Positions 33,824 through 46,288 of a stretch of 64,000 bases of DNA are shown here, piece after piece. A model generated the notes under the pieces. That model searched no databases. It saw only the letters and a program-made list of their open reading frames with translations, and was not told the DNA's origin. The first letter of the stretch is position 1. The number at the start of each line of letters is the position of its first letter. Where the stretch lies: NCBI RefSeq assembly GCF_904849725.1, contig NC_058521.1:562670176-562734175 (forward strand), given 5' to 3'. Both the position numbers and the translations under genes were made by a program. Source of the DNA: Hordeum vulgare subsp. vulgare (Eukaryota; Streptophyta; Magnoliopsida; Poales; Poaceae).

Positions 33824-35092
33824 GTGGCATCCGAGCCAGGTTTTCTATGCGTAGATTCTATGCACGAGTAGAACACAAAAGGTTGTGGGCGATGATTTTT
33901 CAATTGCTTGCCGCTACTAGTCTTATTCTTTCTGACGGTATTGCGGGATGAAGCGGCCCAGACCGACCTTACACGTACGCTTACGTGAGACTGGTTCCAC
34001 CGACAGACATGCACACCGTGCATAAAGGTGGCTAGCGGGTGTCTGTCTCTCCCACTCTATTCGGATTGGATTTGACGAAAAGGGTCCTTATGAAGGGTAA
34101 ATAGCTTTGGCATATCATCGTTGTGGCTGTCATGTAGGTAAGAAGGCGTTCCTGCTAGAAACCCAAATCAGCCACGTAAAACTTGCAACAACAATTAGAG
34201 GACGTCTAACTTGTTTTTGCAGGGTTTGACATGTGATGTGATATGGCCAAAGTTGTGATGTTGCATGTGTGATGTATGATATGATCAGCTTATTGTAATA
34301 GGATTCACGACTTGCATATCGATGAGTATGACAACCGGCAGGAGCCATAGGAGTTGTCTTAATTTATTGTATGAGATGCAACGCCATGTGTTTACTACTT
34401 TTACTTCATTGCTAATGGTTAGCTATAGTAGTAGTGATAGTAGTAGTTGGCGTGATGACTTCACAGAGACACGATGATGGAGATCATGATGATGGAGATC
34501 ATGGTGTCTCGCCGGTGACAATGATGATCATGCAATGCCTGAAGACGGAGATCGAAAGAGCAAAGATGATAATGGCCATATCATGTCACTATATGATTGC
34601 ATGTGATGTTTATCATGTTTTTCATCTTATTGCTTAGAACGACGGTAGCATAATAAGATGACCCCTCTTAAAATTTCAAGAACGTATTCCCCTAAGTGTG
34701 CACCACTGCGAAGGATCGTTGTCTTGAAGCACCACGTGATGACCGGGTGTGATAGATTCTAACGTTCGCATGCAACGGGTGTAAGCCAGATTTACACACG
34801 CAAAACACTTAGGTTGACTCGACGAGCTTAGCATGTACAGACATGACCTCAAATACAAGAGACAGAAAGGTCGAACATGAGTCGTATGGTTGAATATGAT
34901 CAGCATGAAGTTGCTCACCATGACGACTAGTCTGTCTCACGTGATGATCGGACACGGGTTAGTCAACATGGATCATGTATCACTTAGATGACTAGAGGGA
35001 TGTCGATTTAAGTGGGAGTTCATACTTAATTTGATTAAATGAACTTAATTGTCATGAACTTAGACTAAAAGTTGTCTTTATAAATATTGTAG
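33824..35092 (+). other. Leader of the second copia element
   Basis: About 1.27 kb without a credible ORF. It carries GATGGAGATCATG twice (34476-34488, 34491-34503), at the same spacing class as in the Angela leader. Confidence 0.65.
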
Positions 35093-36137
35093 ATAGCCAA
35101 CGTCAACCTCAATTTCAACGCATTCCTAGAGAAAAACAAGCTGAAAGTTGATGGTAGCAACTATGCAGACTCGGTTCGCAACTTGAAGCTCATCCTTGAA
35201 GCAACTAAAAAGGTTTATGTCCTTGATGCGCCGCTAGGTGACCCTCCTGATCCCGCAACAGCCCAGGACATTCTGAACGTCTGGCAAACGCGGAGTGATG
35301 ACTACTCTCTGGTTAGGTGTGGCATGTTATACAGTTTGGAAACGGGGCTCCAAAGGCGTTTTGAGAAACACGGTGCATATGAGATGTTCCAAGAGCTGAA
35401 ACTAGTTTTTCAAGCTCATCCCGTGTCGAGAGATATGAAGTCTTCGACAAGTTCTTTAGCTGTAAGATGGAGGAGAACAATTCTGTCAGTGAGCACATAC
35501 TCAAAATGTCTGGGTTACACGATCGTCTGACTTCACTTGGAGTCGAACTTCTGGATGATGCTATAATTGACAGAATCCTCCAGTCTCTCCCACCAAGCTA
35601 CAAAGGTTTTGTGCTGAACTACACCATGCAAGGGATGGAGAAGACCATTCCCGAGTTGTACTCGATGCTCAAGTCTGCAGAAGTAGAAATCAAGAAAGAG
35701 CATCAACTGTTGATGGTCAACAAGACCACCAGTTTCAACAAGGGCAAGGGTAAGAAGAACTTCAAGAAAGACGGCAAAGCCGTTGCCACGCCCGGTAAGC
35801 GAGATGCCGGGAAGAAGAAAAAGAATGGACCTAAGCCCGAGACTGAGTGCTTCTATTGAAGGGAAAAGGTCACTGGAAGCGGAACTGTCCCAAGTACTTA
35901 GCGGACAAGAAGGCCGGCAACGCTAAAGGTATATATGATATACATGTTATTGATGTGTACCTTACCAGCGCTCGTAGTAGCTCCTGGGTATTTGATACCG
36001 GTGTTGTTGCTCACATTTGCAATTCAAAGCAGGAACTACGGAATAAGCGGAGACTGGACAAGGACGAGGTGACGATGCGCGTCGGGAATGGCTCCAAGGT
36101 CGATGTGATCACCGTCGGCACGCTACCTCTACATCTA
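35093..36137 (+). pseudogene. Copia gag-protease, multiply broken
   Basis: Homologous to the Angela Gag region. Lesions seen: the expected start codon is ATA (35093-35095). A one-base loss at about 35420 shifts the frame between the FQELKLVFQ segment and the ERYE-like segment. A one-base loss at about 35858 removes the second Cys of the zinc knuckle (CFY then stop). The frame reopens at 35847 with KGKGHWKRNCPKYL and the protease FDTG. It ends abruptly at 36137 through the LARD insertion. It is non-functional. Confidence 0.85.
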
Positions 36138-39100
36138 TGTGGCACCCCGGCTCAGAGGAAACCAGAACGCCCCGTATTCCAGCCCAAGGACCAGCCTTCT
36201 GGAATACGGAACCGTTGGCACAGAACAAATCAGCTCTTTATTACTATGGAAACGATTACAAGGATACATAAATTACATCGCCTTGGCGATACTACACCTG
36301 CCTACGGTAAATCCTACTCTAGCAGCGGAACAACTACCGATGTGATGAACTCCACTCCGCAGGGACTCTGGCTGGAATGCACATCCTAGCTCGCAACTCG
36401 GTATCTTCGACAATCAAGCAATCAAGGCATGACCTGCAAACTGGCATGACAAGCCAGGTGAGTACTTTGAATGTACTCGCAAGCTCACAACAAACATTAG
36501 CATTAAAGCAAGACAACGCCATAGCAATCAAGTAAGAAAAGATCCATTATTACTAAAGGAGTATAAGGGGACCAACTATACCAGGCTACTCTCACCATAC
36601 TCGGGTGATACCAACTCATGTGATCTTACCAAGATCCTTTAGCAAGTATCCACGGGAGGGATACCAAGACTTATCACTGGCACGATGCCCAATTGTAACA
36701 TACTCAGACGAGTTCTTCCATCATTACTATCATAGATACGGTTGACCATCTACCGAGGTCTGGTCGGGTTGTCCATTACCGTGGACTCAGCTATTTGAAC
36801 AGGTTTTTCACTCTGCACAGGTTGCACACTTTACCCACACTCTGGAACACTGACCTCGTGATCCCATTCGGGTGGACCAGCATTGCTCCAACGAAACTTG
36901 CCTGCACCATGACCCTTTCATCGTACCACCGGCAACCACTCCCTTCCGGGGTCCTGCCCTGGGTGGCCGTGTGTCCTCGTGACACCTCTGTCCTCATGAC
37001 ATCTGCCGCCGTCATGGCCAAACAAAACTGTCCCAAACGGGGACGGGTACCCCAAACAACTCAACTGGCTCACAGGGTTATTACCGCCTACCGAGCCAAG
37101 GTAGCGCGCGTGCATAACCCTCCCTCTTTGGAGGTATCGATGAAAGCGATCACGCGAACAACTCAAGTCAAGGCCGTCCCATATTGGCAAGAGGTGGTTG
37201 TGCGGATGCTCCCGGACAGGTGACTCTAATCAACCAACTAGGTATCTTATCCTGAATAATCTGTCACAGCTGACACTCCAATGTCATAGCAATCTGATAA
37301 GCTCTAGTCCCTACTGTTGATCCATATTCATAAAGTAATCATAGATAGCAATCTCAACAGTATAGAGTAAATTAGTGGGTGAAAGCGTTAGTTACTAACG
37401 GTCTTGTGTTCAACACGACATTCATTTATTCAAAAAGTGCATTCTCATATGCCAGACTATCAACAGATATATTTATTATCAAAGCAGTTGATGAGACTAT
37501 AATGTTGCAATGCAATAAAGCAAATGAAAGTTGTGGCTTGCCTGGGATGATGGAACCACGGGAAGAAGCGCGGGAAACTCGCGGAAAGGATTGCCGGAAA
37601 CAGTTCTCTTTCGGAGGAGGGCTGTTTACGACAAGGGCAACATGGCCATTTCCACTATGATATCACATGGTGGAAATGACATCATCTTGACTGGCTCGAC
37701 AAGACGAAGACGTGGGCTTTGGAATCATTGGATTCGGAGTCACGGATAGAAAGATATAAAGGTTTTGGTGGCAGGGACTCGTTTGAAATAGATATAATTC
37801 TAACAGGCTCCCTGGTAGCTGATTTGGTCGCGCACTCACGGAGAATACGTTTTCCCGCAGGGAAAATGGAAACGCCCCAAGGCGCGTCCATTTAAGCCAG
37901 CTGGTGGCTCCCCTTTCACCGACAGGTGGGGTCAGGGCCCACCTGTTGGGACCCTCTCTCTCTCTCTCTCTTACCCCTTCTTTAACCTCCTGCTCCGACG
38001 TGATGCGGTCTCAGGGTTTGGCCTTCGCCGGTGCCGGCGACAGGAGACCGCGACAGGCCTGGGCGCCGCCGGGGATGGGTGCGCCGTCCCACCCCGCGCC
38101 CGTGGGTACCCGCGGTGGCAGCGGGGAGTCCCGGGGGAGATCTGACAAGAGGGAGGTAGGGCATGGCTGCGGGTGGAGCATGGAGAGCTCGCCCCGGTCA
38201 GGGAGAGGAGGGGATGGCGGGTGGAGGAGGTTCGCCGGAGTCCAGGGGTCCCTAGGATGGCGGCTAGGAGGGGAGGGGGCTGCCCTAGTGCTCAAATTCG
38301 AGCAGGGGCCGAGGTGGCCTCGGGCGGCAATGGCGGATAGGGAGGGGCTCAGGGACTCGGGGAGGAGCGGGATGAGGGCTGCGGGATGGAGGAGGGCTCA
38401 GGGCACATCTTAAATAAGCACGGGGAGGAGCTTCCCGACGACGGCCGAGGTTTCGAGATGAATGCTGCCGTGGCAGCCCTTCGGTGCTAAACAGAGGCGG
38501 CCATGAGCTCCGGGACGAGGGGGAGAAGCCTCCACAGGATGCACGCGAGTGGAGGAGAGCTCCCCGGTGCCCGAGGACAAGCCAATGCTAGCTGGAGAGG
38601 AGCTCTTGTCTCTGTCGATGCACAGAGCGCCATTTTGGCATGCTCTGAGCGTGGTCACCACGTGCACTACGTGCTCTAGTGTGCCACTGCTCCCCAAACC
38701 ATGTGAGCAGTTAAGTCCCTTCAAGAAACAGTCCCCCAGAGGTGACGGCTCGAAGAAAAAGACTGTGGCTGGATGGGAATGATCACCTGAAGTTTCCTGC
38801 AGCAAGCTTGGGCACCTCACTGTGATCAACAAGAAGAAGATAAGAGCAAACAATCATGTCTGGGAGGCTTAGGGTAGGAAGGACTACAAACCTGGGAAGT
38901 TTGAGGATCAGAGGAGCAAGATTTAATATAGTTGCTTTGCAACTGGCTAATCTGGCCCATAATAGGAATTTTAATGTGGCACTCACATACATGCTTGGAT
39001 GAAGCTGAAAATTGGAGGAGATAAATATTTTGGGGATGAGAGCATGCTGTATAAAATTCATGCCATCTTGATAAGCCCAAGTGGTCCTTCCTTCATACAG

Positions 39101-39954
39101 TTTCTCTATGGACAGAAACTTAGAAGAATTACTAGGAATAATTGGCTAAATAAAGTGGCTCAAAATTGGTTTAGCAAGCTTTTATAGATAGGAGAATGTC
39201 CTTGTAAAAATTCAGAATTTATGGAGCAATATAAATTATAGTTGCTTCACAAATCCAAATAATGACCAGAGACAAAGATTTGAAGCTATGGTCACATGGT
39301 TGAAGGCGTGATGCTCAAATTTGGTGGAGAGGCATTATTTGAGCATATTGAGATGATAGCAAAGAGTCAACTCATTTGAGCACTCCTAGATAGCACTTGC
39401 TTCACAAAGCTTTCTCTGGATCAGAAACTTTGGAAATTTGCCAAGAAATATTTACTAGCTAATTTGAGTTGAATTTGGCATGAGGCAATGATGTGGAAAG
39501 GAAAGAGTGCCCACAAATTTGAGAGCAATCAAGCAAATAAAAAGGGTACTTGCTTCACAACTTGACAGATAGGGCAGAATCAGAAAAGGAATTATTGAGG
39601 ACTATTTTTGAACATGGCAAGGAAATATTTTTTCATATCTGAGGGAGATATGAACCAATAGATTTATGAGAATTATTTGAGAATTTTTGGAGATATATAA
39701 ATGTGGGTTGCTTCATAACTCAAGGCAAACAGGATTATTCCTTTAAAAGAAAAAGGAATATTCCCATGGAAAGGAATCTTGGGATTGGCTCAAGATGGAA
39801 ATGGCTAGGTCTTGGGGTGGTTTGAAGGTTGGCAAGTCACTAAGAAAAAGAAATCAAGGGTAATCCCTTTAGGTTTCAAAATTATCAAACCGCAGAAAAG
39901 CAAATCCAGATGAAAATCAAAGAAAAAGAAATGGGCAAATTCCAGGGTGTTACA
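36138..39954 (-). repeat. 3' LTR of the second LARD-like element (3817 bp)
   Basis: The left edge TGTGGCACCCCGG matches the 5' LTR edge at 43007. The right edge GGGTGTTACA is followed by CCCCCTTAAAG, which on the minus strand is a polypurine tract preceded by CTCGAGGACAAGAT, the usual pre-LTR sequence of grass gypsy elements. A (TC)n run (about 37953-37971) and a GC-rich island (about 37980-38420) lie inside. No gene is supported; frames in the island are compositional. Confidence 0.75.
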
Positions 39955-40812
39955 AACCTACCCCCTTAAAGAAATCTTGTCCTCGAGATTTGATTGCTCA
40001 AGGCTCAACATAAATATCCTTTCTTGAGGAATCTGTTTCCAACTCGGGTTTCCTTCTTTCCGTAGAATGATACTTCCGGTAACATCTTTGCTGACTAACT
40101 ATCTGGCTTTAGGGTGGTTTGTTCCACCGGATCCTCATATGTTACTCTAACTTTCATCTGTTTATATATATGCTGACTTGACTGTGGGAGATTCTGGCAG
40201 AGATATCTTGTTACGGCAAACTATCTTTTGACGAATTCCCATATGTGCGGACACATGCTTCGAGGTTGTTGCCCCACATTCTAGTCGTTTCGTTTGTCGT
40301 CATCTTTAAATGAATAGTAGGTCGTGCAACGTTGCATCATTATTGCCGTAATCTAACTGCTGGGTGGTCTTCATAGATCTGAATATTCCGATCTAAGCAT
40401 ATCTGGTTGGGCTGAGCGGATTGACTCAATATAGGGTCTTTGCAATTTGAATAGACTCCATGGGTGTGTTCCCACGGTGTTTGGTATCGATCCGTACTGT
40501 CTTGAATATATGCGCCATGTTGACCTTGCAACCATTATCATACCTGTATGGGCAATCTTGCTCTTTCATTATAGTTCTTTTTGCATGGATCCTTAGCTGA
40601 AAGAGCTTGATCTCATGTACTCTTTATTCCTTCGGATGACCATGGGTGCTGCCAGGTACCATGTTCTGGCAGGCATATTGCTTAAAAAGTTGTAGCTGTG
40701 GGATAACGACCGTCTGAGCCCTTGGATAGAACCGGCAAATAAACGAGTAGCCACCAGAACGGTCTTTACAACTCAGATCTGGGACATTACTGGAGTAACT
40801 CAACCTCGACTC

Positions 40813-41038
40813 AAGGCGGCTGAAAAAGCAGCTCGGAGCATGAGACAATGTTGATAAGAAGAAAGTAGCAGTTCCCTAAGACGGCCGATAAACAGCTCAG
40901 AGCATACGGTTACTACTATGAAGAGAAACTCAACAACTGTCCGAGACGGCCGAAAAGCTGCTCAGAACAAGGGCGAGTTGTTGACAAGAGGAATAAAAGT
41001 CGGCATCCACCCCAGACGGCCGAAAACAGCTCGGAACA
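40813..41038. repeat. Four-copy imperfect repeat, about 65-70 bp period
   Basis: A core like AGACGGCCGAAAACAGCTCG recurs at about 40813, 40878, 40943 and 41013 with mismatches; the spacers are less conserved. Confidence 0.7.
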
Positions 41039-42989
41039 CAGGCGTGGTGCCGTCACCAAAGAAGGACAGGCAAGGGTTCATCCGTGTCCCATACAACTTA
41101 TCCATGGGTTGTTGGCCATCTCACTGAAGTGTATAACTGGTGTCCTTCTTTACATATAGCTTATGCAATAGTCGTATTTCACATCAGGCTGGCACAGTTG
41201 TATGTGTAACTCATATGACCTGCGTAACATGTCCACCACATATATTGGGTCTATGTGGCGGAGTGCTTGATTCCTGAAGCAGGCTTGAGTCTTGACTGAC
41301 TATTTTGCCTTCTGACCAACTGTTGCGGATCTCATCCTTGAGATGCACGGTGATATGCTGGCAACTGTCAGTGGAATAACTTGTACCAGCGAGAATGTGA
41401 TACCTTTCCAACAAGGGCTTACTTAGCTTGTTTTGTAAGTCATCCAGGGTATCGTGTCTAGGAAGACTGGCTAGCTTGTGCTTGGCGCTTCGGTTGGGAT
41501 AGCTTCTTGAAGAATCATGGGTACCATATTTCAAGTGCTTTCCTTCCTTGAAGACTTGATGGATAAGAATCGGTACCTTATGCTAGAAGCTTGCTGTGAT
41601 GTCTTACTGGAGAAGCATGGGTGTGTTGAACAAAGATCCGTGTGTCACCTTGGGGAAGTCACCTGAATCTTCTGCCATAAGCTTTTCGGGTAGCTTGCAA
41701 GGAAAGACTGGGTTGCTTATACTTGAAGCGTCCTTTTGCCATATGCATGCATATATCCTTAACGTTCCTGTTGTTGGTTACCTGTGGTATGCAATAGCGT
41801 ATTCGGCTAACCCCCTTTTCTGGACACTAAGTTCATAGCTCATTCTGACTTCCTCTCATAGTGTAGCCGGTTTCAAATTTTATTCATGACAGACTCTACC
41901 ATGTATATGAATTATACCTTTGGCTCGTACTGTACACATCTCTTCCTTCTTGTTGATTCCATGATTGCTGCTGAAAAAGTTGCACGGATATATACTTGAT
42001 GCTGATAATTCATCTGGTCAGGATACCATTTATATCCAGGCTCGATATTCCTGATATAATGCATTCTGCTTAAAATTCCATATCGCTGATCTGAGCTTCC
42101 GACTGTCTATCTCTTCACTGTTTCCTTTGAGTCCAATTTCGGTGAGCAATTTTCATAAGGGGAAAATAAGGTAACACCAAGGGCCCAAAGAAAGAAGCAA
42201 CCGACAAACAAAGCAGCAAAAATCTCATACTGTAATAGCACACTCTACATCTATTCACAACAATGATATGCATTCCTACTTAAGCACAAAAATCTCGCAA
42301 AAACTCCGGTACTACGATCTAACATGTTGTGGCGGTGTGCACGAAGGTGAATCAATGTGCGGAAGGGGGTCGGTGTAAACAAAGCTACACCAAACAGGGG
42401 CTTACACCAGTTCCGTCTGGACAGACACGGTGGCAAGGACGAACTTGGTGAGCGTGGGCCGGAGCACAGGGTCTCGACAACGTCATCATCAAGCATACGG
42501 AAGAGAACCGTACTTGTCCAGAGAATGGATGACAGAGAAGGATAACTATGAAAAGAAGGGCTTGCGGGCATTGCCCTTTTCTGATAAGCAAGATCAGTAA
42601 GGGTTGCCAACGCGGCTAGAGGGATGGGCAAGATCCAGAATAGAAGCATGTCTATCACCGATACAACAGGGCGGCTGAAGAGAATGCATTGGTGTGGTAC
42701 CGGTGCGTCAATCCGACAAGGAATTGACATTACGAGGCACCTTGGTATCACTCCGCTGAAGCGCAGGTGACACCACACCAAGAAAGAAGAAAGAAGGACG
42801 GAGAGTGCATGTGGTGAATCGAAACCGATGCCACCTACACTCACCAGATCCATCGTTAGCAATAGCATATCTAGTCTATATTCATGCTATGCACAATCAA
42901 ATGCAACAAACACGTGCATCAAATCAACTCGTTCTTGTGCTACCGGTTACTAACGCTCGCGCGGTCTAGGGCGTCCTACATCCAAACCT

Positions 42990-43001
42990 GCTCTGATACC
43001 A
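42990..43001 (-). other. Primer-binding site, initiator tRNA-Met
   Basis: Minus-strand TGGTATCAGAGC, five bases from the 5' LTR edge at 43007. This is the same tRNA primer as the first LARD. Confidence 0.8.
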
Positions 43002-43006
43002 CCTGT

Positions 43007-44740
43007 TGTGGCATCCCGGCTCAGAGGAAACCGGAACGCCCCGTATTCCAGCCCAAGGACCAGTCTTCTGGAATACGGAACCGTTGGCACAGAACAAATC
43101 AGCTCTTTATTACTATGGAAACGATTACAAGGATACATAAATTACATCGCCTTGGAGATACTACACCTGCCTAAGGTAAATCCTACTCTAGCAGTAGAAC
43201 AGCTACCGATGTGATGAACTCCACTCCGCAGGGACTCTGGCTGGAACGCGCATCCTAGCTTGCAACTCAGAATCTTCGACAATCAAGCAATCAAGGCATG
43301 ACCCGCAAACTGGCATGACAAGCCAGGTGAGTACTTTGAATGTACTTGAAAGCTCACAACAAACATTAGCATTAAAGCAAGATAACGCCATAGCAATCAA
43401 GATTAAGAAAAGATCCATTATTACTAAAGGAGTATAAGGGGACCAACTATACCAGGCTACTCTCACCATACTCGGGTGATACCAACTCATGTGATCTTAC
43501 CAAGATCCTTTAGCGAGTATCCACGGGAGGGATACCAAGACTTATCACTGGCACGATGCCCAATTGTAACATACTCAGACGAGTTCTTCCATCATTACTA
43601 TCATAGATACGGTTGACCATCTACTGAGGTCTGGTCGGGCTGTCCATTACCATGGACTCGGCTATTCGAATAGGTTTTTCACTCTGCAGAGGTTGCACAC
43701 TTTACCCACACTCTGGAACACTGACCTCGCGATCCCATTTGGGTGGACCAGCATTGCTCCAACAAAACTTGTATGCACCGTGACTCTTTCATCGTACCAC
43801 CGGCAACCACTCCCTACGGAGTCCTGCCCTCGGTGGCCCTGTGTCCTCATGACACCTGCCACCGTCGTGGCCAAACAAAATTGTCCCAAACGGGGATGGT
43901 TACCCCAAACAACTCAACTGGCTCACAGGGTTATCACCGCCTACCGAGCCAAGGTAGCGCGCGTGCATAACCCTCCCTCTTTGGAGGTACCGATGAAAGC
44001 GATCACGCGAACAACTCAAGTCAAGGTCGTCTCATATCGGCAAGAGGTGGTTGTGTGGATGGGCACGGACAGGTGACTCTGATCAACCAACTAGGTATCT
44101 TATCCTGAATAATCTGTCACAGCTGACACTCCAATGTCATAGCAATCTGATAAGCTCTAGTCCCTACTGTTGATCCATATTCATAAAGTAATCATAGATA
44201 GTAATCTCAACAGTATAGAGTAAATTAGAGGGTGAAAGCGTTAGTTACTAACGGTCTTGTGTTCAACACGACATTCATTTATTCAAACAGTGCATACTCA
44301 TATGCCGGACTATCAGCAGATATATTTATTATCAAAGCAGTTGATGAGACTATAATGTTGCAATGCAATAAAGCAAATGAAAGTTGTGGCTTGCCTGGGA
44401 TGATGAACCACCGGGAAGAAGCGCGAGAAACTCACAGAAAGGATTGCCGGAAATAGTTCTCTCTTGGAGGAGGGCTGTTTACGGCAAGGGCAACATGGCC
44501 ATTTCCACTGTGAGATCACATGGTGGAAATGACATCATCTTGACGGGCTCGACGAGACGAAGACGTGGGCTTTAGAATCACTGGAATCGGAGTCACGGAT
44601 AAAAAGATATAAATGTTTTGGTAGCACGGACTAGTTTAAAATAAAAATAATTCTAACAGGGTCCCTGGCAACAGATTTGGTCGCGCACTCACGGAGAATA
44701 CGTTTTCCCGCAGGGAAAACAGAAACGCCCCGAGGCGCAT
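43007..44740 (-). repeat. 5' LTR of the second LARD-like element, first segment
   Basis: Closely follows 36138-37890 with scattered substitutions and small indels, until the Sabrina-like insertion at 44741. The last five bases, CGCAT, are its target duplication (CGCGT on the far side; one base differs, and the partner LTR has CGCGT as the original). Confidence 0.85.
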
Positions 44741-46288
44741 TGCTACGGCAACAGACAACAACGCCATAAATTGATACGTTGACGGAGACTGGGCTTGCGT
44801 TGGTTTTTCCCTTGAAGAGGAAAGGGTGATGCAGCACAGGAGGAGTAAGTATTTCCCTCAGTTTGAGAACCAAGGTATCAATCCAGTAGGAGAATCTCGT
44901 CAAGTCCAGAGTACCTGCACAAACACAAAAGAGCTTGCACCCAACGCTTTAAAGGGGTTGTCAATCCCTTCAAGATTGTTTGCAAAGTGAGATATGAAGG
45001 CGGAAAGTGCAACGAAGTAAAAAGTGTAAGGCTGAAAATATGGTGTGGAGTAGACCCGGGGGCCATAGTGTTCACTAGAGGCTTCTCTCAAAATAGCAAG
45101 TATTACGGTGGGTGAACAAATTACTGTCGAGCAATTGATAGAACCGCGCAAAGTCATGACGATATCTAAGGCAATGATCATACATATAGGCATCACGTCC
45201 GAGACAAGTAGACCGATACTTTGTGCATCTACTACTATTACTCCACACATTGACCGCTATCCAGCATGCATCTAGTGTATTGAGTTCATGACGAATAGAG
45301 TAACGCCTTAAGCAATATGACATGATGTAGAGGGATAATCTCAAACCAATGATGAAAACCCCATCTTTTTACCCTTGATGGCAACAACACGATGCATGCC
45401 TCGCTACCCCTTCTGTCACTGGGTGAGGTCACCGCGGTATGAACCCAAAACCAAGCACTTCTCCCATTGCAAGAATCATAGATCTAGTTGGCCAGACAAA
45501 ACCGACAACTCGAAGAGAATTACAAGGATATGAAATCATGCATAAGAGAGATGAGAAGAAACTCAAATAAGATTCATAGATAATCTGATCATAAATCCAC
45601 AATTCATCGGATCTCGACAAACACACCTTAGAAGAAGATTACATCGGATAGATCTCCATGAAGATCATGGAGAACTTTGTATTGAAGATCCAAAAGAGAG
45701 AAGAAGCCATCTAGCTACAAGCTATGGACCCGTAGGTCTATGGTGAACTACTCACGCATCATCGGAGAGGTCATGGTGTTGATGAAGAAGCCCTCCGAAT
45801 CTGAATCCCCCCTCCGACAGGGCACCAGAATGTGCCCCATATGGGATCTTGCGGAGACAGAAGCTTGCGGCGGCGGAAAAGTACTTTCGATGATCTCCTG
45901 ATTTTTTATGGAATTTTTGGGAATATATAGGCGCAAAACCTAGGGCAACGGAGCCTCGGGGAGCCCACAAGCCAGGGGGTCGCGGGCTCCCCCCTGGCCG
46001 CACCGTGAGGGCTTGTGGGGTCCCTGGTGGCCCCCTCCCTGATTCTCCGGCTCTCCGATCTTTTTCTGTTTCGAAAAAAATCTTTTTGGCAGTTTCATTC
46101 CGTTTGGACTCTGTTCAAAATCCTCCTGTGAAAGGGGTCAAAAACATGGAAAAAACAGGAACTGGCACTTGGCACTGAGTTAATAAGTTAGTCCCAAAAA
46201 ATATATAGAAGGCATGCAAAACATCCAAAGTTTGACAAGATAATAACATGAAACCATCAAAAATTATAGATACGTTGGAGACGTATCA
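44741..46288 (-). repeat. 3' LTR of the Sabrina-like element
   Basis: Aligned end to end with 51270-52812. Followed by AGCATCCCCAAGCTTAACTC, whose minus strand is the purine-rich lead into the LTR. Confidence 0.85.

Larger units (their letters stand above)
32049..36137 (+). mobile_element. Second, damaged copia element (WIS/BARE-like), interrupted
   Basis: It begins with an LTR at 32049 (TGTTGGAAATATGCCCTAGA), related to but clearly diverged from Angela, followed by primer site, leader, gag and the start of protease. At 36137 the reading is cut by the LTR of the second LARD. Reverse transcriptase, integrase and the 3' LTR are not in the window and would lie beyond 64000. Left flank CCTAT is a candidate target duplication. 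Confidence 0.85.
39955..43006 (-). other. Internal domain of the second LARD-like element
   Basis: No retrotransposon protein motif in any frame. The longest minus ORF (42251-42868, 205 codons) has no recognisable domain. Contains four imperfect repeats around GACGGCCGAAAA (40813-41038). Confidence 0.65.

Noticed and set aside
37904..38413. 169-codon plus ORF in the second LARD LTR
   Set aside because: GC-rich Gly/Arg/Ser frame antisense to the element; compositional.
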